Source of the DNA: JADHLJ01 sp038118725
Lineage (GTDB): Bacteria > Pseudomonadota > Alphaproteobacteria > Thalassobaculales > Thalassobaculaceae
NCBI GenBank assembly: GCA_038118725.1
Contig: JAYOIK010000015.1
Coordinates: 10,052-74,051, forward strand
Reading direction: 5' to 3'
DNA: 64,000 nt
The number at the start of each line of letters is the position of its first letter. Position 1 is the first letter of the stretch. Under the pieces are notes generated by a model. That model was not told where the DNA came from. It did no database searches and saw only the letters and a program-made list of their open reading frames with translations. Of this stretch, positions 47,081 through 56,800 are shown one piece after another. The translations under genes were made by a program, and so were the position numbers.

Positions 47081-48001
47081 TCAGACCTCGAGCATGCCGC
47101 GCATAACCGGCATGCAACGACCGGATACGGCAACGTCGATCACCGCCCCTTGTGTCTTGCGCGCGGTTACCGTGATCCGGCTTGGCCGCCCCATTTCCAA
47201 GCCCTGGGCGATCCTGGTGACGATATCTCCGTCACCGTCCGGCGCGAGCGATCCCAGGAACGCGCCAAGCGCGGCGGAGGCGCTTCCGGTCGCGGGGTCC
47301 TCGACCGTTCCGCCCAGCGGCGAGAACATGCGGGCGCGGGTGAGGCCGACCTCGCTGGAAGAGGCCGCGTGAATAAACAACGAAAAACGTCCCCCGAGTT
47401 CCAGATGCGCGTGATCCGCCGCCGCCGCGCGAAACGCCGAGAAGTCGGGTTGCGCCGCTTCCAGCGCGGCTTCGGTGACCTCCGCGACAACGAAAACGAG
47501 ACCGACCGACATGGGCATCGGAGGGTGACGGTCCAAGCGGATGCCGCTTTCCTCCAAGCCGAGACACCGCGCGACGTAGCCGGGTTCGATCGGTGGACCG
47601 ATCTCTAGCGCGCGGGGCGCCTTGATCGTCGCGCCGACGACCGCGCCGGCTTCCGTCGCGAGCTCGACATCCACCAAGCCCGCGCGTTCCTCGAACCGCA
47701 TTTTCCCGGATGGCTTCTCGCCGAACACCGCCTCCAGGCGCCCCAACGCGAAGGCGGTGCCCACATTCGGATGGCCGGCGAACGGCACCTCGCGGGATCG
47801 GGTAAAAATGCGGATCCGCGCGGTATTGGCGGCGTCCTCCGGTGGCAGGACAAAGGTCGATTCGGAATAATTGAACTCATTGGCGATGCGCTGCATCTGG
47901 TGATCGGTAAGGCCACGCGCGTCGGTTACCACGGCGAGCTGGTTGCCGCCGAACCGCTCCTCGGTGAACACATCAACCACCACATAAGGGACTTCAGGCA
48001 T
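47081..48001 (-). CDS. PhzF-family epimerase/isomerase
   Basis: 306 residues. The fold is diaminopimelate-epimerase-like in two halves; NYSESTF holds the conserved catalytic Glu (near 47), GHPNVGTAFAL and DPATGSASAALGAFL bind substrate. PhzF itself isomerises dihydro-3-hydroxyanthranilate in phenazine synthesis; most family members have unknown substrates. Here it is next to a kynureninase gene, whose product is an anthranilate, which is suggestive. Start ATG at 48001; a GTG three bases earlier is possible. Confidence 0.87.
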   Translation of the reverse strand: MPEVPYVVVDVFTEERFGGNQLAVVTDARGLTDHQMQRIANEFNYSESTFVLPPEDAANTARIRIFTRSREVPFAGHPNVGTAFALGRLEAVFGEKPSGKMRFEERAGLVDVELATEAGAVVGATIKAPRALEIGPPIEPGYVARCLGLEESGIRLDRHPPMPMSVGLVFVVAEVTEAALEAAQPDFSAFRAAAADHAHLELGGRFSLFIHAASSSEVGLTRARMFSPLGGTVEDPATGSASAALGAFLGSLAPDGDGDIVTRIAQGLEMGRPSRITVTARKTQGAVIDVAVSGRCMPVMRGMLEV

Positions 48002-48095
48002 CACGCATCCTCTCGACGATCGCCACGGGCCGTTTCATTGCGCGCCCTCACCGTCATGATATAACGACTCCGATACACCAGCACGAGGCAAGTCC

Positions 48096-48545
48096 GTGGC
48101 CGACCAACCCGAAATCATGATCGTTAATGGCCCCAACCTGAACATGCTCGGGGTCCGCGAGCCGCAAATCTACGGCTATGAAACCCTCGCCGATATCGAG
48201 GCCATGTGCGAGGAACGCGCGGCGGCTCTCGGCGTGTCCGTCGATTTCCGACAGTCGAATTTCGAGGGAGAGCTCGTCACGATGATCCAGAGCGCCCGAG
48301 GCTCGGCCGCCGGGATCATCATCAACCCCGCGGGCTACACCCATACGTCGGTGGCGATTCTCGACGCGCTCAAGCTGACGGACCTTCCGGTGATCGAGCT
48401 TCACCTGTCGAATCCCCATACCCGCGAGGACTTTCGCCATCGCTCATTCGTCTCCCCGGCGGCGCGTGGTATCATCTGTGGATTCGGGGCACATGGCTAT
48501 GTATTGGCCGTGGAAGCCATGGCGCAAATCTTGGACGCCGCTTGA
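48096..48545 (+). CDS. aroQ: AroQ, type II 3-dehydroquinate dehydratase
   Basis: 149 residues from a GTG. Type II signature NGPNLNMLGVREPQIYG at 11-27, with active-site Tyr26 and Arg21, and NPAGYTHTSVAI for the substrate site and ELHLSNPHTREDFRH with the catalytic His. It dehydrates 3-dehydroquinate in the shikimate pathway. It begins the aroQ-accB-accC-aat run typical of alphaproteobacteria. Confidence 0.95.
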   Translation: MADQPEIMIVNGPNLNMLGVREPQIYGYETLADIEAMCEERAAALGVSVDFRQSNFEGELVTMIQSARGSAAGIIINPAGYTHTSVAILDALKLTDLPVIELHLSNPHTREDFRHRSFVSPAARGIICGFGAHGYVLAVEAMAQILDAA

Positions 48546-48569
48546 TCAGGGCGCGCGTGGAGGCATCGG

Positions 48570-49031
48570 GTGGCTCAGGACGTCGACAGTGATTTGATCC
48601 GCGAACTCGCTGGATTGCTTGAGGAAACCGGCCTCGGCGAGATCGAAATCGCCAGGGGAGACTGGAAGATCCGCATCGCGCGCCCGGTAGCCCAGGTGGT
48701 CGGCGCGGCGCCACAAACCGCCTCCGCCCCGGTCGCGCAAACCGCGCCAGCCGCCGCGCAACCGGCCGAGTCGGCGGCGGCTCCGGCGGCGGATGGCCCC
48801 GGCACCTTGAAGTCGCCGATGGTCGGCACCGCCTATCTCACGCCGGATCCGCATTCACCGGCCTTCGTATCCGTCGGCGGACGGGTCAATGAAGGCGATA
48901 CGGTGATGATCATCGAGGCGATGAAGGTGATGAACGCTATCCCGGCCCACCGCTCCGGCGTGGTCAGGGAGATCCTGGTCTCCGGCGGCCAACCGATAGA
49001 GTTCGGTCAGGCGCTGATGGTGATCGAATGA
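48570..49031 (+). CDS. accB: AccB, biotin carboxyl carrier protein
   Basis: 153 residues from a GTG, 24 bp after aroQ. An N-terminal helical part (to about 38), an Ala/Pro-rich linker (about 45-75) and the biotinyl domain with biotin-carrying Lys119 in EAMKVMN. It carries CO2 between biotin carboxylase (AccC) and the transferase subunits (AccA/AccD, not in this window). Confidence 0.95.
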   Translation: MAQDVDSDLIRELAGLLEETGLGEIEIARGDWKIRIARPVAQVVGAAPQTASAPVAQTAPAAAQPAESAAAPAADGPGTLKSPMVGTAYLTPDPHSPAFVSVGGRVNEGDTVMIIEAMKVMNAIPAHRSGVVREILVSGGQPIEFGQALMVIE

Positions 49032-49093
49032 ACACGTCGACGCGCGCCGCCCGCGACGTCGGGAAGCCACCCCATCGCTTGGCGTTTTAGGCC

Positions 49094-50434
49094 ATGTTCG
49101 AGAAAATTCTGATCGCGAACCGAGGCGATATCGCGCTGCGTATTCATCGCGCCTGTCGCGAGATGGGAATCAAGACCGTTGCCGTGCACTCCACCGCGGA
49201 CGCGGACGCCATGCATGTGCGACTGGCGGACGAGAGTGTCTGCATCGGCCCGCCGCCTGCCCGCGACAGCTATCTTAACATACCCGCAATTCTATCGGCC
49301 GCCATGGTGACCGGGGCCGACGCGATCCATCCGGGCGTCGGGTTCTTGTCCGAGAACGCCGAATTCGCCGAGATTGTCGAGGCGCACGGCTTTACTTTCA
49401 TCGGCCCGAAGCCGGATCATATTCGCACGATGGGCGACAAGATCGCGGCCAAGAAGGCGGCGATCGAGCTTGGCATCCCCTGTGTTCCCGGCTCGGACGG
49501 AGCGGTTACATCGGCCGATGAAGCCCGTGGCATCGCCCGGGACATCGGCTTTCCGGTGCTGATCAAGGCGGCGGCGGGTGGCGGCGGGCGCGGCATGAAG
49601 GTCGCGCATTCCGAGGGTGAACTCGGCCAGGCGATTTCCATGGCCCAAACCGAGGCCGAGGCGGCGTTCGGTTCCGGAGAGGTCTATATCGAGCGGTATC
49701 TCGGCCAACCACGCCATGTCGAAGTGCAGATTCTCGGCGATAGCCACGGTAACGTGGTGCATCTGGGAGAGCGGGATTGCTCGCTCCAGCGCCGCCATCA
49801 GAAAATTCTCGAGGAAACCCCATCGCCCGCCTTGAACGCCGAGTCCCGAGCCTCCATCGGAGAGATCGCCGCCAACGCGATGCGCAAGTTCGGCTATCAG
49901 AGCCTGGGGACAATCGAGTTTCTATACGAGAATGGAGAGTTCTTCTTCATCGAGATGAATACCCGGCTTCAGGTCGAGCATCCGATCACGGAAATGGTCA
50001 CCGGGATCGACCTTGTCCGCGAACAGATCCAGGTCGCCTCGGGCGCGCAACTGAGTTTCAGTCAGAACGACATAGTTTTTAACGGCCACTCCATCGAGTG
50101 CCGGATCAACGCCGAGGATCCCAGGAGCTTTCGCCCCTCTCCAGGTCGGATTACGGATTACCACTCCCCGGGCGGCCTTGGGGTCAGGGTCGATTCGGCC
50201 TTATACGCGGGCTATGTGGTTCCGGCGCATTATGACAGCCTGGTCGCAAAGCTCGTCGTGCACGGCTCCAGCCGCAATGAGTGTCTGCTTCGCCTGCGTC
50301 GCGCCTTGGATGAGTATGTCATCGGCGGAATAGACACGACCGTGCCTCTGCACCAGGAATTAACCAAGGTATCGGACTTCATCAACGGTGATTACGACAT
50401 CCACTGGTTGGAGAATGAGTTTCTCAAGTCTTGA
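49094..50434 (+). CDS. accC: AccC, biotin carboxylase
   Basis: 446 residues, normal length. ATP-grasp enzyme starting MFEKILIANRGDIALR; GGGGRGMK is the nucleotide loop, and EMNTRLQVEHPITE the catalytic segment. It carboxylates biotin on AccB with bicarbonate and ATP. It is 62 bp downstream of accB and followed by aat. Confidence 0.96.
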   Translation: MFEKILIANRGDIALRIHRACREMGIKTVAVHSTADADAMHVRLADESVCIGPPPARDSYLNIPAILSAAMVTGADAIHPGVGFLSENAEFAEIVEAHGFTFIGPKPDHIRTMGDKIAAKKAAIELGIPCVPGSDGAVTSADEARGIARDIGFPVLIKAAAGGGGRGMKVAHSEGELGQAISMAQTEAEAAFGSGEVYIERYLGQPRHVEVQILGDSHGNVVHLGERDCSLQRRHQKILEETPSPALNAESRASIGEIAANAMRKFGYQSLGTIEFLYENGEFFFIEMNTRLQVEHPITEMVTGIDLVREQIQVASGAQLSFSQNDIVFNGHSIECRINAEDPRSFRPSPGRITDYHSPGGLGVRVDSALYAGYVVPAHYDSLVAKLVVHGSSRNECLLRLRRALDEYVIGGIDTTVPLHQELTKVSDFINGDYDIHWLENEFLKS

Positions 50435-50493
50435 AGAAGACGCGGCATGACGCGAAAAAATTCCTGGGTTGATGATTGGGAGCACGGCTTGGC

Positions 50494-51147
50494 GTGACGG
50501 ATCTGCATCCGGAAATGTTGCTGAAAGCATACGCGATCGGGGTTTTTCCGATGGCGGAGGGGCGCGACGATCCGAGAATGTTCTTCGTCGATCCGGACAA
50601 GCGCGGGGTGATTACCCTGGATACGGTTCATATCCCCAGAAGTCTCAGAAAAACCGTGCGCCGCGCGCCCTATCTTGTCACTTGTGATACCGCGTTCGAG
50701 GCAGTGCTGGATGGCTGCGCCGAGGCCACGGAGGATCGGCCGGATACCTGGATCAATCCGGAAATTCGCAGGCTCTATCTGGAACTCGCCGCTCTGGGCC
50801 GCTGTCACAGCGTCGAGGTCTGGTCCGATGATACCCTGGTGGGCGGCCTTTACGGCGTGGCGCTCGGCGGCGCGTTTTTCGGCGAAAGCATGTTCAGCCG
50901 CGTGACCAACGCCAGCAAGATCGCCATGGTGCATCTCGTCGCCAGGCTCCGCGCCGGCGGATTCAGTCTACTGGACTGCCAGTTCATCACCGACCATCTG
51001 CGCCAATTCGGCGCTCGGGAGATTCCCCGCGCCGAGTATCACACGCTTCTCGCCGACGCGCTCCGGCGGCCGGCGACGTTCTATTCCTTGCCGGATGACG
51101 GTTCGTTGCTCGGCGCGCTGCCGCAGTTCAACAACCAGATGTCGTAG
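50494..51147 (+). CDS. aat: Aat, leucyl/phenylalanyl-tRNA-protein transferase
   Basis: 217 residues from the GTG at 50494 (VTDLHPEMLLKAYAIGVFPM); the TTG at 50476 overlaps the ribosome site GGGAG and is less likely. The family marks GGLYGVALGGAFFGESMF and LLDCQFITDHLRQFGA are present. It adds Leu or Phe to proteins with N-terminal Lys or Arg, for ClpS-ClpAP degradation. Its 3' end overlaps the convergent DUF2155 gene by 67 bp. Bpt, at 32914, is the complementary enzyme. Confidence 0.93.
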   Translation: MTDLHPEMLLKAYAIGVFPMAEGRDDPRMFFVDPDKRGVITLDTVHIPRSLRKTVRRAPYLVTCDTAFEAVLDGCAEATEDRPDTWINPEIRRLYLELAALGRCHSVEVWSDDTLVGGLYGVALGGAFFGESMFSRVTNASKIAMVHLVARLRAGGFSLLDCQFITDHLRQFGAREIPRAEYHTLLADALRRPATFYSLPDDGSLLGALPQFNNQMS

Positions 51148-51515
51148 ACCGGATGTTCCAGCGCATTGAGCGCCGGACTGGAAGCGAACATCCAGCCGGT
51201 GAACAGCGCCACCGAGGGCTCCCCCGGCTTCTGGTCCGATATCTCCAAGAAAGCCGCGCTTTCAGGCGTTTCCGTCGGCGGTCTTTCACGACAGGCCCGG
51301 ACCGTTATCCGCAATGTCCCGTAACCACCGGTCCCGCCGACCGCTATGGGAACCGTGGAGACTCGCGCGGTAATCTTGTCCAAACCTTGCAGCACCGCGC
51401 CTTCCATGATCAACCATGGGTCGGAGCGTCTCAGCACTGTTTGCGCCGAGGTATCGGCGGCGGTGATCGCCAGAAACACGAGGATCAGACACGCATGCGC
51501 GACCCCGCGCCGCAT
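51081..51515 (-). CDS. DUF2155-domain secreted protein
   Basis: About 144 residues from ATG at 51515; the frame could extend to 51635 but that would overlap mlaD heavily. Signal peptide (hydrophobic ACLILVFLAITAA). The mature part has LQGLDKITARVST and RACRERPPTETPESAAFLEI, characteristic of DUF2155. Function is unknown; it is conserved next to mlaD-like and NDUFA12 genes in alphaproteobacteria. The C-terminal end beyond DIWLLNC overlaps aat on the other strand. Confidence 0.85.
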   Translation of the reverse strand: MRRGVAHACLILVFLAITAADTSAQTVLRRSDPWLIMEGAVLQGLDKITARVSTVPIAVGGTGGYGTLRITVRACRERPPTETPESAAFLEISDQKPGEPSVALFTGWMFASSPALNALEHPVYDIWLLNCGSAPSNEPSSGKE

Positions 51516-51543
51516 TGTCGCGAGGACCCGACTTAAAACGGTG

Positions 51544-52008
51544 CTAATTCGATGTGTCACCGCTGGATTTCTCGACCGAGAAAATGAACCGACCGAGGAG
51601 TTGGACGATATCGACGGAATCCTGCGTATATTCAATGCGACCGCCAGGCTCTAGGACCTCGGGCGAGCCACCGGGCACCAATTCAATATAGTTGCCACCA
51701 AGCAACCCTTCGCTGGCGATCGACGCGGTGGTGTCCTCGGTAAAGCTATAGCTGTCATCCAAGGTCATCGTGACGATTGCCTTGAAGGTCCCTGGGTCGA
51801 GCGAAAGGCTGGTCACGCTGCCGACCGAGATGCCGCTGACGCGCACGTCGCTGCCAATCTTCACACCGCCGATCTTGTTGAAGCTCGCGGTGATCTCGTA
51901 GCCCGTGCTCGCCCGAAGGTTCGCCGCGCTATAGGCGAAGACCAGGAACATCGCCGCGACCCCGAGAACCACGGCCCCCATAAGGGTTTCGATCATGCTG
52001 CGTTGCAT
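51544..52008 (-). CDS. MlaD-type (MCE-domain) phospholipid-trafficking protein
   Basis: 154 residues. One N-terminal membrane segment (about 8-28), then an MCE domain: ITASFNKIGGVKIGSDVRVSGISVGSV, TASIASEGLLGGNYIEL. In E. coli MlaD forms a periplasmic hexamer in the MlaFEDB importer. The mlaF, mlaE genes are not adjacent here. It is between the NDUFA12 and DUF2155 genes on the same strand, an arrangement seen in related genomes. Confidence 0.9.
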   Translation of the reverse strand: MQRSMIETLMGAVVLGVAAMFLVFAYSAANLRASTGYEITASFNKIGGVKIGSDVRVSGISVGSVTSLSLDPGTFKAIVTMTLDDSYSFTEDTTASIASEGLLGGNYIELVPGGSPEVLEPGGRIEYTQDSVDIVQLLGRFIFSVEKSSGDTSN

Positions 52009-52059
52009 AGGCGCCGCCCTCCTGGCGCGAAACCACCTCGTCCGATTAGGACGCTGAAA

Positions 52060-52419
52060 TTAGGACGGTGTCCATGGCTCATAGTCGCCCGTTGCCTGGT
52101 CGCGCTTGCCGCCGTTCAAGATATGCCCGGGTGGGCGATAGGCGTAGCGCGTGCCGGTCAGGTTCGGCAGATGGTCCTTCTGCCACTCATGACGCGGCTG
52201 ACTTTCGGAACCGGGCGTCTCGTCGACGCTATAGTGCAGCCAGCCGTGCCATTCCGGCGGCACCTTGGAAGCCTCGGTCATGCCGTTATAGACCACCCAT
52301 CGCTTTAGCCGCCCGTCCAGGCGGGTGCGCGACTTGTGCTCGTAGTATTTGTTGCCGAATGAATCCGAGCCGACTTGCCGCCCGTTCATCCACGTGTAAA
52401 GAAGCGTTCCGACGCTCAT
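52060..52419 (-). CDS. NDUFA12-type NADH:ubiquinone oxidoreductase subunit
   Basis: 119 residues from ATG at 52419. LYTWMNGRQVGSDSFGNKYYEHK near the N-terminus and RWVVYNG, PPEWHGWLHY are conserved from the mitochondrial 17.2-kDa subunit (NDUFA12) to alphaproteobacterial complex I. It stabilises complex I. Its presence is a strong sign of alphaproteobacterial origin. It is divergent from the EamA gene (37-bp gap) and heads the NDUFA12-mlaD-DUF2155 unit. Confidence 0.92.
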   Translation of the reverse strand: MSVGTLLYTWMNGRQVGSDSFGNKYYEHKSRTRLDGRLKRWVVYNGMTEASKVPPEWHGWLHYSVDETPGSESQPRHEWQKDHLPNLTGTRYAYRPPGHILNGGKRDQATGDYEPWTPS

Positions 52420-52456
52420 CAACGCGATCCCGCGCTCGTTAATCAGAGGCCAGACT

Positions 52457-53416
52457 ATGTCATCCGATCAAGGCGGCGTCCAGTCATCGAACGCATCGGC
52501 GAGTGGTGTTTCGGCCTCGGGTTCGCCAAAGCCCGCCGGCGACCTGGTCGGATACGCCCTACTGGGGGTCACCGGACTGTTTTTCGGCACCGCCCCAAGC
52601 TTTGCCAAGATGGCCTTTGATGGGGGAATCGACGCCGTCTCGCTTCAGACCTTTCGCTTCATCATCGCCTTCGCCACGGTTTTCGCCACGGCCCAAGTGC
52701 TCCGCCATTCGCCGATCGTCGACAGGCGGCATTTGCCGGGTCTGATCCTGCTGGCGCTCTGCACGGCGACCGCGTCCTATTGTTATATGACGGCGGTGAA
52801 GCACGTCTCGGTCGCGGTCGCGAGCCTGACATTCTTTACCTTTCCCCTGATCGTCGGGCCGCTTTCTCACCTCCTCGGCATGGATCGGCTAAACCCGCGC
52901 AAGCTGATCGCGATCATCGTCGCCTTCGCCGGTATTTGCCTGGTGCTTGGCGGAGATCTTGACGTGAACTGGACAGGCGTGGCGCTAGCCTTCACCGCCA
53001 GCTCGGCCGTCGCCGCGTCCTTCGTGGTATCAAGGCCGCTGACCCAGGCACTACCATCGCTGACCATCACCACCTACGCGACCGGTATTCCCTGCGCCTT
53101 GTATCTGCTGTTCGGTCTGGCGCAATCCAGCATCATGCTGCCCGAAACCATGGCGACCGGAATCGGGGTGATTGGCAATTCACTCTGCTACGCGGTCGGA
53201 TCGGTATGTCTATATGGCTCCATCGCCCGGCTTGGCGCGCTACGGGCGGCGGTCCTGATCAATATCGAACCGTTGATCAGCGTCGCCGCCGCCTTTCTGA
53301 TTCTGGGACAGCTCATCGCTCCGCTTCAGATGGGTGGCGGCGTCATCGTGATCCTGGGGATTCTCTTGATGACAAGCGAACGGGGGCTGGACCGACAGGG
53401 TCGAACTTCCGGATAG
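52457..53416 (+). CDS. EamA/DMT-family membrane permease
   Basis: 319 residues. About ten membrane helices in two repeats of five, each starting near G(Y/V)ALLGVTGLFFGTAPSFAK and LDVNWTGVALAFTASSAVAASF. Members export amino acids, metabolites or nucleotide sugars; substrate unknown. The first 25 residues are Ser/Gly-rich and cytoplasmic. It is followed by a 470-bp gap before nrdJ. Confidence 0.85.
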   Translation: MSSDQGGVQSSNASASGVSASGSPKPAGDLVGYALLGVTGLFFGTAPSFAKMAFDGGIDAVSLQTFRFIIAFATVFATAQVLRHSPIVDRRHLPGLILLALCTATASYCYMTAVKHVSVAVASLTFFTFPLIVGPLSHLLGMDRLNPRKLIAIIVAFAGICLVLGGDLDVNWTGVALAFTASSAVAASFVVSRPLTQALPSLTITTYATGIPCALYLLFGLAQSSIMLPETMATGIGVIGNSLCYAVGSVCLYGSIARLGALRAAVLINIEPLISVAAAFLILGQLIAPLQMGGGVIVILGILLMTSERGLDRQGRTSG

Positions 53417-53886
53417 ACATTCCGCGCCCGCGATATGGGGATCATCTCCGAAGGCCCTATATGTTGGGAAAGCAAGATTGTTACCCACAAAATGTATTGC
53501 GCGCTTTCAAGTTCGGCGGCATCATCAAGGTTCGGTCTCTTGGCACGGACCCATTTGAGACTCGTTCGAGTCGTCCTTGATGGATGGAGCGAGTTCCGTC
53601 GGCTCTTGGAGAGCTAGAACGGATTGTGAATAGTTTTTGAGCTCGGCCACAAGCAGCGTGGCGCGAGCTCTTCTCTGTATTTATCTTTTATGTATTGTTG
53701 CTTTTTGTTCCCTTAATGTTCTTTTTATGTTCTTAATTTATTCTTGCGAATATTATTTTTGATCTTGGCGAATATTTCACTTGCCACCAAACCACCACAT
53801 TCGGTAGGGTTTTGCTTCCGGAACACAGCATCTAGTCCGGGACCTGAAATTCATATTGCCGTTGACGGTGGACAGGGGGCGTCCAA
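53417..53886. other. 470-bp AT-rich gap ahead of nrdJ with spaced direct repeats
   Basis: No convincing gene. From about 53620 to 53790 base composition falls far below the neighbours. It holds two copies of ATGTTCTT 11 bp apart (53716-53723, 53727-53734) and two copies of GCGAATATT 22 bp apart (53746-53754, 53768-53776). These spacings match one and two helical turns and suggest regulator sites. I looked for NrdR-type ACAC(A/T)ATAT palindromes and a cobalamin-riboswitch core and found neither. Confidence 0.5.
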
Positions 53887-56800
53887 ATGAGAATCGAGCG
53901 CCGATTCACGACTGAAAAAGGTGGAGCTTACGCGGATATCGCGTTCAGGTCCGTTACCAGTGAAATCCGCAACCCCGATGGTTCGGTGGTCTTCAAGAAT
54001 GATGCCGTCGAGGTGCCGGCCGATTGGTCCCAGGTCGCCTCCGACATCATCGCTCAGAAATACTTCCGCAAGGCGGGGATTCCGGCGATCGCGAACCCGG
54101 TCGAGGAAGAGGACGTCCCGGAATGGCTGTGGCGCATGCAGGCGGATGACGCGGCGATCGCGAAACTGCCGAAGGACAAGCGCACGGTCGGCGAGACCAG
54201 CGCCAAGCAGGTTTTCCATCGGCTGGCCGGCACCTGGACCTATTGGGGCTGGAAGGGCGGCTACTTTGATGGCGAAGGCGACGCCAAGGCCTATTACGAC
54301 GAGATGTGTCACATGCTGTGCCGGCAGATGGCGGCGCCGAACTCTCCTCAATGGTTCAATACCGGCTTGCATTGGGCCTATGGGATCGACGGACCGGCGC
54401 AAGGCCACCATTACGTGGATTACAAGACCGGCCGGCTCACCCGTTCCAAATCCGCCTATGAGCACCCGCAGCCCCATGCGTGCTTCATTCAGGGCGTGCA
54501 GGACGACCTGGTGAACGAGGGCGGCATCATGGATCTTTGGGTCCGCGAGGCGCGCTTGTTCAAGTATGGCTCGGGAACCGGCTCTAACTTCTCCAAGCTT
54601 CGTGGCTCCGGCGAATCGCTGTCCGGCGGCGGTCGCTCTTCCGGCCTGATGAGCTTCCTTAAGATCGGTGACCGGGCGGCCGGCGCGATCAAGTCCGGCG
54701 GCACCACCCGGCGAGCGGCCAAGATGGTTACCGTCGACATCGATCATCCGGATATCGAGCAATATATCGACTGGAAGGTTGTGGAGGAGCAGAAGGTCGC
54801 GGCCCTGGTCGCCGGCTCCAAGCTCGCCAGCCAGCACATGAACGCGGTCATGAAGGCCTGCACCGAGTGGGACGGCGCCGCCGACGGCGAGGCGCGGTTC
54901 GACCCCAAGCAGAACCGCTCGCTGAAAAAGGCGATCATCGCGGCGCGCAAGTCGATGATTCCGGAGAATTACATCCAGCGGGTTATTCAGTTTGCCCAGC
55001 AGGGCTATGACCGGATCGATTTCCAGACCTATGACACGGACTGGGATTCCGACGCTTACCTGACGGTCTCCGGCCAGAACTCCAACAACTCGGTCCGGGT
55101 CTCGAACGACTTTTTGAAGGCGGTCGAGGCTGGTGACAGCTGGGCGCTGGTCCGGCGCACCGATGGCGAGGTGAGCAATACCGTGGACGCGCGTGATTTG
55201 TGGGACAAGATCTCACACGCCGCCTGGGCTTGCGCCGATCCGGGGCTGCAATACGACACCACGATCAACGAGTGGCATACCTGCCCGGCGGGTGGGCGCA
55301 TCGATGCATCGAACCCCTGCTCCGAGTACATGTTCCTCGATGACACGGCCTGCAACCTGGCTTCGCTCAACCTGATGAAGTTCCGCCTCGAGGACGGCCG
55401 GTTCGACATCGCGAGCTATGAGCACGCGGTCCGGCTGTGGACCGTCACCCTCGAGATCGCGGTGATGATGGCGCAGTTCCCGTCAAAGGAGATCGCGCGC
55501 CTGTCCTTCGACTACCGTACCCTTGGCTTGGGCTACGCCAATATCGGCGGGCTGCTGATGGCCGCGGGTCACGGCTATGACAGTGACGAGGGCCGCGAGA
55601 TCTGTGGCGCGCTGACGGCGATCATGACCGGCGTCGCCTATGCCACCTCGGCCGAGATGGCCGGCGAGTTGGGGGCGTTCCGCTGCTACAAGGACAATGC
55701 CGCGCACATGCTCCGGGTTATCCGCAATCACCGCCGCGCCGCCCATGGCGAGACCGAGGGCTATGAGGGTCTGACGATCCTGCCGGTGCCGCTGAACGCC
55801 GCGAACTGTCCGGACGCCGACCTGACCACGGCCGCTCGCCGGGCGTGGGACAAGGCCCTGGCGCTCGGCGAGGAGCACGGCTATCGCAACGCTCAGGCGA
55901 CCGTTATCGCGCCCACCGGCACCATCGGTCTGGTCATGGATTGCGATACCACGGGCATCGAGCCGGATTTTGCGATCGTGAAGTTCAAGAAGCTGGCCGG
56001 TGGCGGCTACTTCAAGATCATCAACCACGTGGTTCCCGAAGCCCTGCGACTACTCGGTTACAACGAAGACCAAATCGGCGAGATCACGCGGTACGCGGTC
56101 GGTCACGGAACCCTTGATGGGGCGCCGGGCATCAATCACGCCAGCCTGTCCGAGAAGGGTTTCGGCGAGACCGAGATCGAGATGTTGGAAGCGGCCATGG
56201 CCAATGCCTTCGACATCAAGTTCGCCTTCAACAAATGGACTCTGGGCGAGGCGTTCTGCACCCAGACCCTGGGCTTCAGCGATGCTCAGCTGAACGACGT
56301 CGCCTTCGACATGCTGGCCGAGCTCGGCTTCACCAAGCAGGAGATCGAGGCCGCCAACACCTATGTCTGCGGCGCGATGACCGTGGAGAAGGCCCCGCAT
56401 CTGAAGGAAGAGCATCTGCCGGTATTCGACTGCGCCAATGTGTGCGGTCGGATCGGTACCCGCTTCCTGTCGGCGGAAAGCCATATCCGGATGATGGCGG
56501 CGGCGCAGCCGTTCATTTCCGGCGCGATCTCCAAGACCATCAACATGCCGAACAGCGCCACCGTCGCCGATTGCGCCAATGCCTACATGCTGTCCTGGCG
56601 GTTGGCGATCAAGGCGAACGCGCTGTATCGCGACGGCTCCAAGCTAAGCCAGCCGCTCGCGGCCAGCCTGGTCGAGGACGAGGATGATCTGGACGAGTTC
56701 CTGGAAGCCCCGGTCGCGGTCAAGGCGCCGGTCGTGGCGGAACGGATCATTGAGCGGGTCGTCGAGAAGGTCGTGGAGAAGGAGCGCGGTGCCTCGCGTG

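Noticed and set aside
53435..53617. 60-codon frame between the EamA and nrdJ genes
   Set aside because: No ribosome site, no resemblance to any family, low-complexity Ser-rich peptide.
53600..53886. Cobalamin riboswitch ahead of nrdJ
   Set aside because: The conserved B12-box and surrounding stems were not found; the region is AT-rich without the expected core.
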